Positions 23,563 to 31,359 of a DNA stretch of 64,000 nucleotides are shown here, in pieces. This stretch comes from Rhodococcus rhodnii (GTDB lineage Bacteria > Actinomycetota > Actinomycetes > Mycobacteriales > Pseudonocardiaceae): NCBI GenBank assembly GCA_000720375.1, contig JOAA01000013.1, forward strand, positions 124,001 to 188,000, given 5' to 3'. The notes beneath the pieces were generated by a model that saw only the letters and a list, made by a program, of their open reading frames with translations, did not search any database and was not told the origin of the DNA. The position numbers and the translations under genes were made by a program. Every line of letters starts with the position of its first letter. Position 1 is the first letter of the stretch.

Positions 23563-24360
23563 ATGCGACGGGACGCGAGCCCGGACTTCATCGAGGCCCT
23601 CGCGCGGGGCCTCGATGTGGTCCGTGGGTTCGAACCGGGCAAGCCGACCATGACGCTCAGCGAGGTCGCGGCCAAGGCGGACCTGGCCAGGCCGACCGCC
23701 CGGCGCATCCTGATCACCCTCGAGGCCTTGGGGTACGTCCGCAGCGACGAGACCGGGTTCTCCCTGACCCCGCGTGTCCTCGAACTGGGTATGGCGTACA
23801 TCGGCTCACGCACGCTGTGGGAGCTGGCCGAGCCGCATCTGCGTGATCTCGTCGCGCGGACCAACGAGTCGTGCTCAATCGCGCAACTCGACGGCTCGGA
23901 CATCGTCTACGTCGCCCGCGTCGCGGTGCCGAAACTGGTGACGTTGTCAGTGAACATCGGCACGCGTTTCCCCGCGGTCCAGACCTCGCTGGGCAAGGTC
24001 CTGCTCGCCGCGCTCAACGCCGAGGAGCTCTCCGAACTGCTCGCGGCCCCCAGCCGGTCGGGCATCGTTCCACGCTGGATACCGGAACGGGACGAACTGG
24101 ACGAGGTCCTCCGGGATGTCCGAGCCAAGGGCTGGGCCGCGACGGACCAGGAGCTGGCCCTGGGCATCCGTTCGGTGGCCGCGCCGATCCGCAATGGCGA
24201 GGGCCGTACGGTCGCGGCCGTGAACGTCAACGCGCACGCCGCCGAGACGTCGATTGAGCACCTGATCGAGCACCATCTGCCGCCGCTGCTGCGCACCGCG
24301 GGTGCCATCAGCGCGGACTGGGCCGCGTGGGAGGCCCGGCCGATCGCCGTCCGCGCGTGA
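23563..24360 (+). CDS. IclR family transcriptional regulator
   Basis: A 265-residue regulator. The winged helix-turn-helix in the first ~80 residues includes MTLSEVAAKADLARPTARR and the wing LGYVRSDETGF. The effector-binding domain follows, with SLGKVLLAAL and the C-terminal SVAAPIRNGEGRTVAAVNVN characteristic of the PcaR/PobR/IclR type. ATG at 23563 follows GAGGAGAG. Members commonly control aromatic-acid catabolism, and this is the only regulator in the 18.7-24.4 kb catabolic block, so it probably binds the paired CGGAC-N4-GTCCG repeats at 20612 and 20698 (inference). It is the last gene of the plus-strand operon and is followed by a hairpin. Confidence 0.9.
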   Translation: MRRDASPDFIEALARGLDVVRGFEPGKPTMTLSEVAAKADLARPTARRILITLEALGYVRSDETGFSLTPRVLELGMAYIGSRTLWELAEPHLRDLVARTNESCSIAQLDGSDIVYVARVAVPKLVTLSVNIGTRFPAVQTSLGKVLLAALNAEELSELLAAPSRSGIVPRWIPERDELDEVLRDVRAKGWAATDQELALGIRSVAAPIRNGEGRTVAAVNVNAHAAETSIEHLIEHHLPPLLRTAGAISADWAAWEARPIAVRA

Positions 24361-24366
24361 GCTCGG

Positions 24367-24401
24367 CCGGAACAACACTGGCCACGGCTGTGTTGTGCTG
24401 G
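24367..24401 (+). terminator. terminator-like hairpin after the IclR gene
   Basis: CCGGAACAACAC pairs with GTGTTGTGCTGG (10 of 12 pairs, with seven perfect around ACAACAC/GTGTTGT) across an 11-base loop, starting seven bases after the IclR stop. No U-tract follows. It could alternatively be an operator for the thioredoxin gene. Confidence 0.4.
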
Positions 24402-24427
24402 TGGGGTCCGAGTAGAAGGAGATCGCG

Positions 24428-24793
24428 TTGGCGACCATGGAACTGACCGAGGAGAACTTCAACGAGGTCGTGAGTGCGCCGGGAACGGTGCTCGTCGACT
24501 TCTGGGCGTCGTGGTGTGGCCCGTGCCGCATGTTCGCCCCGGTGTACGAGCAGGCGTCCGAGACGCACGAGGACATCACGTTCGGCACGGTCGACACCGA
24601 GGCCCAGGTCGCGCTGGCCCAGGCGTTCGGGATCTCGTCGATCCCGACTTTGATGGCCGTCCGCGACGGCGTGGTGGTCTACGCGCAGCCGGGTGCGTTG
24701 CCCGCACCCGCCCTCGAAGAGCTGATCGGCAAGGTCAAGGAGCTGGACATGGACGAGGTCCGGGCCTCGATCGCCCAGCAGGAGCAGGCGTGA
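24428..24793 (+). CDS. trxA: thioredoxin
   Basis: A 121-residue thioredoxin, a cytosolic dithiol-disulfide reductant. The active site WCGPC is at 29-33 within VLVDFWASWCGPC, the cis-proline loop is SSIPTLMAV, and the C-terminal helix is extended by about 15 residues (MDEVRASIAQQEQA) compared with E. coli TrxA. TTG at 24428 is chosen because GAAGGAG lies six bases upstream; ATG at 24437 would be too far. It is probably an additional thioredoxin rather than the reductase-linked housekeeping copy, since no trxB is nearby. Confidence 0.9.
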   Translation: MATMELTEENFNEVVSAPGTVLVDFWASWCGPCRMFAPVYEQASETHEDITFGTVDTEAQVALAQAFGISSIPTLMAVRDGVVVYAQPGALPAPALEELIGKVKELDMDEVRASIAQQEQA

Positions 24794-24812
24794 CCGGTCT
24801 AGGTTGACAGGT

Positions 24813-25637
24813 GTGATCGACGCACTGACCGCGCTTGCCGACGGAAACCATGACCTGGCCAGAGAAGTGCTCACGCGGCCATCGCCTGAGCATCCGAAGT
24901 TGCGGGACGCGCTCGCCAAGTACCTCGACGGCGAGGCGTCCCGTTCGGTTTATGACCAGCCTGCCGCCTTCGAGGCGTTCATCAACCTCGGCGACAACGT
25001 CCCGCTGTACAAGGCGACCAGTGCCGCTTTGGCGGCGCAGTACCGCAAGCACGAGGTCAGCAGCCTGCTCGATATCGGCTGCGGCGACGGGATGGCCCTC
25101 GTCCCAGCGCTGGCAGAGACGGCAGTCCCGCAGGTCACCCTGGTGGAGCCGTCGCAGGCATTGCTCAAAGCCGCAGTCGCCAAGCTGAACCGGCCCGTCA
25201 CCCAGGTACCCACCACACTGGGCGAATTCGTCGACGGCCTCGACGCGCACTTCGATCTCGCCGAATCGACCTTCGCGATGCACACCATGCCGCACGAGGA
25301 ACGCTCGGCGGTTCTGACCGCGCTTCGACCACATGTCCGCCGGATCGCGATCGTCGAGTTCGACGTGCCCGAGCACGAAGGAGTCGACTGGCTGAGGTTT
25401 CTCGCCGACACCTACGAACGCGGAGTGTCCCAATTCGACCGTGACCTCGTCTCGCAGGGCTTCCTGATGCCGGTCCTCGTCGGACAACTCGTGCCTGGCG
25501 CGGTCCGCAGCACGTGGGAGCAGTCGGCGAAGGCATGGGTGGACCAGTTCACCGCCTGCGGGTACCAGGATGTGCGCGCCGAACCGTTGTCGGAGTACTG
25601 GTGGTCGCCCGCGTTCCTGCTGACGGCTTCCGGTTGA
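24813..25637 (+). CDS. class I SAM-dependent methyltransferase-fold protein
   Basis: A 274-residue protein with SAM motif I LLDIGCGDGMALVPAL near 84-99, an acidic VTLVEPS second strand and a FDLAESTFAMH post-I region. The first ~65 residues are helical, and C-terminal residues after 215 form an ESAKAWVDQF-type helix plus SEYWWSPAFLL strand. The substrate is unknown. The start is uncertain between GTG 24813 and TTG 24804, both just after the thioredoxin stop with a weak AGG. The 19-bp gap suggests co-transcription with thioredoxin. Confidence 0.75.
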   Translation: MIDALTALADGNHDLAREVLTRPSPEHPKLRDALAKYLDGEASRSVYDQPAAFEAFINLGDNVPLYKATSAALAAQYRKHEVSSLLDIGCGDGMALVPALAETAVPQVTLVEPSQALLKAAVAKLNRPVTQVPTTLGEFVDGLDAHFDLAESTFAMHTMPHEERSAVLTALRPHVRRIAIVEFDVPEHEGVDWLRFLADTYERGVSQFDRDLVSQGFLMPVLVGQLVPGAVRSTWEQSAKAWVDQFTACGYQDVRAEPLSEYWWSPAFLLTASG

Positions 25638-25640
25638 GCG

Positions 25641-25751
25641 TCACGGTTTAGGCAGGCGCAAGGCTGCGGCCCGAGCGAGCGCGGTCACGTCGCACAGAGT
25701 TCTCAGAAGCCTGTCGACCTCACATTCTTCTTCTGCCGGATCGAGAAACAT
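25641..25751 (-). CDS. possible 36-residue small protein downstream of the Uma2 gene
   Basis: A short minus-strand frame (start MFLDPAEEECEVDRLL) with actinomycete-like codon choice begins 13 bp after the Uma2 stop. It could encode a charged amphipathic helix. There is only GGCGGG as ribosome site and no family match, so a chance frame or the tail of a decayed gene is as likely. It fills the 25638-25764 gap. Confidence 0.2.
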   Translation of the reverse strand: MFLDPAEEECEVDRLLRTLCDVTALARAAALRLPKP

Positions 25752-25764
25752 CCCGCCGTGGTCG

Positions 25765-26319
25765 TCAGTAAGGCGTGACTAGGTCTTCGGGCACCAGCGT
25801 CACCGTGTACGGCTCGGTGAGGTGGATCGGATCCGTGCCGCGCGCTTCGGCGGCCAGCGTGTAACCGCCGTTGCGCAGGGCATAGCACGAGATGCTGGGC
25901 TCGCGGGGGTCGATCAGCCAGTAGTACGGGCAGCCCGCTGTGGCCAGCCGGGCCGGTTTGAGGAAGCGGTCGATGTGCTCGCTCGACGGCGACATCACCT
26001 CGACCACCAGTTCCGGGGCGCCGATCAGGGCACGTTCGGTGAACGCTTCTCGTCGGCCGACCACGACGTCCGGGATCAGCACAGTGTCGTCGGTGATCCA
26101 CACGTCCACGGGTGCGGGCAACGCCTCGCAGCCCGCTGGGCACACTTTCGCCAACGCCGCCAACACGCGAGCGACCGCTCGCTGGTGCAACGGACGCGGT
26201 GACGGGCTCATGATCAGAGTTCCGTCGACTAGTTCGTAGCGATGACGTTCATCGGTGATCGACTCCAGATCCCGGCGGGTGAGGGGGTCATCGTGGGAGA
26301 ACGCCGGTAGTGCCTCCAT
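25765..26319 (-). CDS. Uma2 family (DUF820) PD-(D/E)xK nuclease-fold protein
   Basis: A 184-residue protein of the Uma2 family, restriction-endonuclease-like proteins that are abundant in actinomycetes and cyanobacteria and have no settled role. Expected catalytic positions are present: ELVDG (29-33), PDVVV with Asp84, VVEVMSPSS with Glu107 and a Lys at 121 in the following helix. ATG at 26319 is preceded by GAGGG; an upstream in-frame start would add a proline-rich, family-unlike segment. It is not associated with an antitoxin or transposon gene here. Confidence 0.85.
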   Translation of the reverse strand: MEALPAFSHDDPLTRRDLESITDERHRYELVDGTLIMSPSPRPLHQRAVARVLAALAKVCPAGCEALPAPVDVWITDDTVLIPDVVVGRREAFTERALIGAPELVVEVMSPSSEHIDRFLKPARLATAGCPYYWLIDPREPSISCYALRNGGYTLAAEARGTDPIHLTEPYTVTLVPEDLVTPY

Positions 26320-26489
26320 GCTGCCCTCACGGTGTCGGGAAACGGGAGCGGTCGGGGTCAGCCTAGACATTCACGCGGTGTATCGCGAATGGTGCCCGTT
26401 CACCGATTCGACCCGGCCGGCCGATTTCCCCGAGTCTTCCGACTGTGCCGCGTTCACCCCATGAAATCGCCGGACGCCCTGGTGACACT

Positions 26490-26509
26490 GGTGGCGTAAT
26501 CATGCCACC
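26490..26509 (-). terminator. weak hairpin after the TIGR04141 gene
   Basis: GGTGGC and GCCACC arms with an eight-base loop lie 46-65 bp beyond the TIGR04141 stop on its strand. The stem is short and has no U-tract, so the call is tentative. I see nothing else in 26320-26554. Confidence 0.3.
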
Positions 26510-26554
26510 GCGCTAGGCCGTCCGGGCGAATTGGCAGATTTATTCTCGTCGCCA

Positions 26555-28192
26555 TCAAGGGATAACGTAGACGTACACCGGGATTCCATATGTCGTCAGC
26601 GTGACCCACGCGGACACCAGCGCCGACCGCGCGAACGTGAACAAAGTATCCGGAGTCAGCAGCCGATCCGACCGGTGAATCGCGTACACGATAGCCGACG
26701 GCCGATGCCCGAGCCGGGCCGCTCTTTCCGGCGACCGGTTGGCGACAAGCGTGGTGAAGTCCTGCCACGCTCGCGGGTCGGTGAGTGTTTCGGCGGCGAC
26801 GAGTCCCTGGGCGAACAAATGGCTCAGCGGGGACGAGCCGGTCCGTGAGCTGGTACGTTTGACATGCACCAACTCGTTGCCGGGGCCCAGCAGATCGCAT
26901 GCCTCGAAACCACGCCGATGGGCTCTGGTGAACACCAGATTCTTGTCCAGCAAAAGAAATCTTGGGTCCGTGCGAGCGACATGCCGGTTGTAGGTGTCCT
27001 CATTCGGCATACGGACGTCGTCCCACGCGGGCAGTGCCCAATTCGGAGTGTGGGCGAATGCCCGTTCGGTCACGGTTTGGACATGCCGGATATATTCGTC
27101 GCCCAATTCGTACCAGTCGCCGTCGAGCAACACGCAGCGTGTTTCCTCGTGTTCGACCTCGGCGGCGATCCAATGCAGCGCCGGGAGATCACCGCCGACG
27201 GTCTGGCCTTGCTCGTCGTAACCGGCGATCCGGCCCGTCCGCAATGCGTCCAACCGTCCGGTGGACAGTGGATCCAACAGCGGCCGGGTGAGGTCGGCGA
27301 GCGTCAGATCGGGAGTGTCGATGTCGGTTCCGTTGATCCGGCCACGGAAATGATCGACAGGCGGTCCTTCGTGATACCGCGCCGGATACGCGATTCCCAC
27401 TTCGCCGTCACCGACGCCGGACAGCAGGTCGAGCACGGCTCGTTCGAGCGCGGCGCGGCGGTCGTCGCGCGACGGGATGCGCCGGACCCACGTCAGCGGT
27501 TGCAGGCGCGGATCGATGGTGTTGTCGCGCAGGACTCGGGTGATCTCGGCCAGATCGGCGGCCATGCCCGCGCCGTCACTGCTCAACGGCATCCGGACAC
27601 CGTCACCGAACTCCAGGCGCAGCCGGAAGTTGTTGCGGTTACGCATCTTGCGCACGTGGGACAGCTCGACCGGCACCTCGGCACGGACGTACCCGGTCAG
27701 TTGCCGGACGAGTTCGGCGTGCTCGCGCAGACCGAACGCCCACAGGCCTTGGCCGCCGGGAACCGAACTGCGGTCCACACGGGATTTCGCGCTCAACGCC
27801 CACCGGGTGATCTGCCGGATCTCGTCGGGATCGAGCACGCGCACGGCGAACTGCAGCCCGAAGTCACGGTCGATCCGGCTTTCCCGGATCAGCCGCCATC
27901 CTTGGCCGAACGTCACGGCGTACACCTCGGTACCGCAGCGGATGAACAGCGCGGCCGACGCGGTTCTGGTCCGGAAGTCGATGTCCACGCTGGTGAGGCT
28001 GCGGACCATGCCGCCCCACTCGGCCGGGTCGTCCTCGGGCAGCCCGGCGACCAGCAACGCGGGCAAACCGCCGACGACGACGCGAAGGGTGATGAACTCG
28101 TGATCGTCGAGGATGGCGCGGTCCGAGCGCATCGCGTACAGGTCTTCACTCGGGCGCAAGCGGTACAAGCTGACACGTCTGGTGAGATCCAC
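26555..28192 (-). CDS. TIGR04141/DUF6119 family sporadically distributed protein
   Basis: A 545-residue protein matching the TIGR04141 (DUF6119) family, named for its patchy distribution and of unknown function. The N-terminus is typical (SLYRLRPSEDLYAMR). The C-terminal half contains EDTYNRHVA, FLLLDKNLVF, then GFEACDLLGPGNELVHVKR (about 420-440) and SSPLSHLFAQGLVAAE. The Glu/Asp...HVK spacing recalls a PD-(D/E)xK nuclease core, though I infer that from motif shape only. The family often occurs in genomic islands and near restriction genes. The start is GTG at 28192 with GAGAGG eight bases upstream. No methylase or other defence gene is adjacent. Confidence 0.75.
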   Translation of the reverse strand: MDLTRRVSLYRLRPSEDLYAMRSDRAILDDHEFITLRVVVGGLPALLVAGLPEDDPAEWGGMVRSLTSVDIDFRTRTASAALFIRCGTEVYAVTFGQGWRLIRESRIDRDFGLQFAVRVLDPDEIRQITRWALSAKSRVDRSSVPGGQGLWAFGLREHAELVRQLTGYVRAEVPVELSHVRKMRNRNNFRLRLEFGDGVRMPLSSDGAGMAADLAEITRVLRDNTIDPRLQPLTWVRRIPSRDDRRAALERAVLDLLSGVGDGEVGIAYPARYHEGPPVDHFRGRINGTDIDTPDLTLADLTRPLLDPLSTGRLDALRTGRIAGYDEQGQTVGGDLPALHWIAAEVEHEETRCVLLDGDWYELGDEYIRHVQTVTERAFAHTPNWALPAWDDVRMPNEDTYNRHVARTDPRFLLLDKNLVFTRAHRRGFEACDLLGPGNELVHVKRTSSRTGSSPLSHLFAQGLVAAETLTDPRAWQDFTTLVANRSPERAARLGHRPSAIVYAIHRSDRLLTPDTLFTFARSALVSAWVTLTTYGIPVYVYVIP

Positions 28193-28652
28193 GGCGCTCA
28201 CCTCTCGAAGCCACCACAAGCATGCGCCGCGCAAGTAACACCTAAGTGGATCAGACGACGAATATCAACCAACGGCAGGTGAAGACTCCGATATCCTCCA
28301 CTGTGGATAGTCGAACCAGCCGCGATCGGCCGCCTTGGCGCCTGCCTGGAGCCGGCTGCGCGCGCCAAGCCGCGCCATGACCGCGGGGAGGTCTCCCGAA
28401 AGCCGATCTTCCACCGTTCGAATGAATGCCGGCAGCGAGCGCGGCGTGCGGGCAGCGGTGGAGCCTGACCGGATAGCAAGATGAACGGCTTGGTGGGCAT
28501 TCCCGGGCTTCCGCCGGTCACGGTCACATTTGTACGGTCTGTGCCGAAGATCGCGTTCCGACCGGCTCGCCAGCCGCTGCACCGGTTGGTGGAGGAAATC
28601 CGGGCTGGTTCTGGCCATGGCGTGACCTGATGGTGGCGCTATCGTCGACGGT
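28193..28652. other. 460-bp interval with two weak short frames
   Basis: There is no confident gene. On the minus strand 28265-28378 could encode 37 residues (MARLGARSRLQAG...) with good codon usage, and the frame stays open further upstream like a gene tail. On the plus strand 28481-28630 could encode 49 residues beginning MNGLVGIPGLPP. Neither has a strong ribosome site or a recognised family. The interval may be debris of a deleted gene plus the promoter of the sigma factor at 28653. Confidence 0.3.
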
Positions 28653-29567
28653 GTGACACCGTCCGATGTGGAGCTTGTGCTGAGTGCGCAGCACGGCACC
28701 GTCGAGGCTCTGGGCCTCCTGCTCGCCCGGCATGAGGCGGGCATGCGGGCGGTGGCGTTGAGCATCCTCGGCTACGGCCCGGACGTGGACGACGTCATCC
28801 AGGACACGGCCTTGGTCGCGTTGGGTCGCATCGGTGATCTACGGGATCCGGCGGCCGTCGGGCCGTGGCTGAAGATGATCGCGCGAAACGAGTGCCGGAT
28901 GCGTCTGAGGCGCGGCCGGGAGGTTCCGTTCGACGGCGCCGAGCTTCTCGCCACGGGCGCCGAGCCGGACAAGGTGATCGAACAGCACGCGTTGCGGGAC
29001 TGGATCTGGCACGCGATGGGGGAGTTGTCCCCGAAACTCCGGCTTCCCTTGATGCTCAGGCATTTCACCGCGGTCACGTCCTACGAGCAGATCGCCGTCG
29101 CCTGCGAGGTTCCGGTCGGGACCGTGCGCAGCCGGCTCAACCAGGCGAGGTCGAAGCTGGCCGACGCCCTGCGCGGGACGGCCGAGAAGGCGCACGACGA
29201 CGCGGCGAAACTGACGGCGAAGCGACGCAGGGAAGGGATCGAGATCCTCGAAGCGGCCGAGCAGGGCAGGTTCCCCGAGGTCGTCGCCGGGTGGTCACCG
29301 CACATCGAGCTGATCTCCGGATCGGTGCGCGGTGGCGCGGACCTGGCGATCCGCGGCATGGACAGCGATCTCGCCCACGGCGTCCGGCAGCGCATGCGGC
29401 ACACGGTGGCCAGCAAGGACGTCACCATCTGGGAGATGGACCTGATCAACCCGCCGGACGATCCCTACCACTGCCCGCCGGGCGTCGTCTGGCTGATGAC
29501 CTTGCACGACGGCAGGCCGCGCACGATCCGGCTGCTCCACCCGCCCGTGACGACAGTCACATCGTAG
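28653..29567 (+). CDS. ECF sigma factor with a C-terminal extension
   Basis: A 304-residue sigma-70 family protein. Region 2 covers about 10-80 (VDDVIQDTALVALGRIGDLRD). Region 4 covers about 115-170 (MGELSPKLRLPLMLRHF and the recognition helix VPVGTVRSRLNQARSKL). The roughly 115 residues after region 4 begin with a basic helix and end in a beta-rich domain resembling SnoaL/NTF2-like extensions of ECF factors that lack a classical anti-sigma. No anti-sigma gene is adjacent, which fits regulation through the extension. GTG at 28653 is used; no strong Shine-Dalgarno is visible. The alpha/beta hydrolase gene follows after 37 bp and may be part of its regulon. Confidence 0.87.
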   Translation: MTPSDVELVLSAQHGTVEALGLLLARHEAGMRAVALSILGYGPDVDDVIQDTALVALGRIGDLRDPAAVGPWLKMIARNECRMRLRRGREVPFDGAELLATGAEPDKVIEQHALRDWIWHAMGELSPKLRLPLMLRHFTAVTSYEQIAVACEVPVGTVRSRLNQARSKLADALRGTAEKAHDDAAKLTAKRRREGIEILEAAEQGRFPEVVAGWSPHIELISGSVRGGADLAIRGMDSDLAHGVRQRMRHTVASKDVTIWEMDLINPPDDPYHCPPGVVWLMTLHDGRPRTIRLLHPPVTTVTS

Positions 29568-29604
29568 AAATCGAACTCGGCGGCCACCTTCGCATCTTGT
29601 GGGC

Positions 29605-30459
29605 ATGACTACACACACCATTCAGATCGACGGCGTCGTCCAGCGCTACCACGTGCACGGCCAAGGACCGGTGTGCCTGATGCACTCGGGCGGGCCCGGC
29701 ATCGCGTGGGAGTACCTGCGGATGCCGGAGGTCGAGCAGCACGTGACCGCTGTGTACGTCGAACCGGTCGGCACGCCAGGGGCCGACCAGCTGCCGAAGC
29801 ACCCGCACGGCTACACGCGGGAGCGGTATGCGAAGTCGATCGACGCCGTACTCGATGACCTCGGCGAGGCCAAGGCGTACATGCTGGGCCACTCGCACGG
29901 TGGCTTCGTGGCCCAGCACTACGCGTTGACTCGGCCGTCCCGTCTCAACGGCGTGATCCTGTACGACAGTGCGCCGGTCACCGGCCCCGAACTGTTCGCC
30001 GAGGCCCAGAGCAAGTTCGACGAGTTCACCGCAAGGTACAAGGGCAACCCGGGACTGCCGGACGTCGTGAAGGCGTGGGAGGCGCTGCCGACGGCCGACA
30101 GCGACGAGACGACGACACAGGTCGTTCGTGCGCTGCTTCCCGTCTACTTCAAGGACTACTGGGCCCACGAGGCCGAGCTAGCCCCGGTGCGCGCCGGCGT
30201 CCGCGGCAACCACATCTCCGGTTTGGACGACAACCTGGAACCCGAGGTGATCGACGACCGGGACACGCTCGGCCTGCTTTCGGTGCCCGCCTTGGTGATC
30301 GTCGGACTGTACGACTTCATCTGCGGTCCGCGCTGGGCACGCGAGCTGCACGACCGAATCCCGGAGTCCACATTGGTCGCCTTGGCTGACAGCGGCCACT
30401 TCGGACACATCGAGCAGCCGGACGCGTTCGCCGAGGCGATCACGGACTTCACGCGTTAG
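29605..30459 (+). CDS. alpha/beta hydrolase
   Basis: A 284-residue serine hydrolase fold protein. The oxyanion loop is HSGGPG (27-32) and the nucleophile Ser97 lies in LGHSHGGF. The acid is probably the Asp in GLYDFICGP (about 235), and the His is in SGHFGHIEQP (about 265). It resembles the proline-iminopeptidase/epoxide-hydrolase branch, but the substrate is not predictable. ATG at 29605 is preferred over GTG two codons earlier. It follows the ECF sigma gene on the same strand and overlaps the convergent NmrA-like gene by 11 bp. Confidence 0.85.
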   Translation: MTTHTIQIDGVVQRYHVHGQGPVCLMHSGGPGIAWEYLRMPEVEQHVTAVYVEPVGTPGADQLPKHPHGYTRERYAKSIDAVLDDLGEAKAYMLGHSHGGFVAQHYALTRPSRLNGVILYDSAPVTGPELFAEAQSKFDEFTARYKGNPGLPDVVKAWEALPTADSDETTTQVVRALLPVYFKDYWAHEAELAPVRAGVRGNHISGLDDNLEPEVIDDRDTLGLLSVPALVIVGLYDFICGPRWARELHDRIPESTLVALADSGHFGHIEQPDAFAEAITDFTR

Positions 30460-31279
30460 CCGTCCACACCCCAGTGGCCGCCGCGGTTTTGGCGTAGTCA
30501 CGGAAGGAACGCGGTCGCCGGCCGAGGGCTTGGAACACGCCGTCGGTCGGCTTCGCGTTGCGGCCGTCAAGGACTTCGGCGAACAGATAGGTCAGGAACT
30601 CGATGTAGTCCTGCTCGTCGATCTCGTGGGCGAGGCCGGCCGCGAAGTCCTGTACCGAGATCTGCCGGTAGCGGATGTCACGGCCGGACGCGGTGGCGAT
30701 TTCCCCGATGGCCTCGGCGAAGGTCAACGCGGTCGGCCCGCTCAGTTCGTAGAGCTTGCCCACGTGACCGGGCTCGGTCAGCGCGGCGACCGCGACATCG
30801 GCGACGTCGTCGACGTCCACGAACGGCTCGGGGATGTCGCCTGCCGGCAGCATGACCTCGCCGCCGAGCACCGGGCCAAGCATGAAACTCTCGCTGAAGT
30901 TCTGGGCGAACCAGCTGCACCGCAGGATCGTCCACTCCGCGCCGGACTTGCGCAGCTCCAGTTCACTGCGCTCGGCTTCCTCCTCGCCACGGCCGGACAG
31001 CAGCACGAGCCTGGTGACCCCCATCGACACGGCGAGCCGCGCGAACGAGGCGATCGTGGTTGACGCGCCTGGTGCCCCGATGTCCGGGTAGTAGGCGATG
31101 TAGGCCGCCTTGACGCCTCGCAGGACTGGTGCCCAGGTGGTCTCGTCCTCCCACGTGAACGGCACTTCGGCGGACCGGGAGCCGATCCGGACCGGCACGG
31201 ACTTGGCGGTGAGACGGCTGGCGACGCGGCCTCCGGTCTTGCCGGTGCCGCCGAGGATCAGGATTGGTTTCGGTGTCAT
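30449..31279 (-). CDS. NmrA-like atypical SDR NAD(P)-binding oxidoreductase
   Basis: A 276-residue NAD(P)-binding Rossmann protein. The dinucleotide motif GGTGKTGGRV is at 10-19, LVLLSGRGEEE at about 93, and ILRCSWFAQNF at about 118 matches the NmrA/ergot-alkaloid-like SDR branch, where the usual YxxxK catalytic pair is absent. Members are quinone or NADPH-dependent reductases or redox sensors. It is divergent from an AraC-family regulator with 80 bp between the starts, a typical regulator-target pair. It overlaps the end of the convergent hydrolase gene. Confidence 0.85.
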   Translation of the reverse strand: MTPKPILILGGTGKTGGRVASRLTAKSVPVRIGSRSAEVPFTWEDETTWAPVLRGVKAAYIAYYPDIGAPGASTTIASFARLAVSMGVTRLVLLSGRGEEEAERSELELRKSGAEWTILRCSWFAQNFSESFMLGPVLGGEVMLPAGDIPEPFVDVDDVADVAVAALTEPGHVGKLYELSGPTALTFAEAIGEIATASGRDIRYRQISVQDFAAGLAHEIDEQDYIEFLTYLFAEVLDGRNAKPTDGVFQALGRRPRSFRDYAKTAAATGVWTANA

Positions 31280-31359
31280 GGCTCAAGTACACGGGATCGC
31301 CGTGAGACGAACCATGGTTGAGAAGCTCGTTTCCATAAGCATGCGTCTAAGGTGGGGGC

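Noticed and set aside
24804..24830. TTGACA-like -35 element in front of the second methyltransferase
   Set aside because: TTGACA is present at 24804, but no -10 fits before the start; it overlaps the likely start region.
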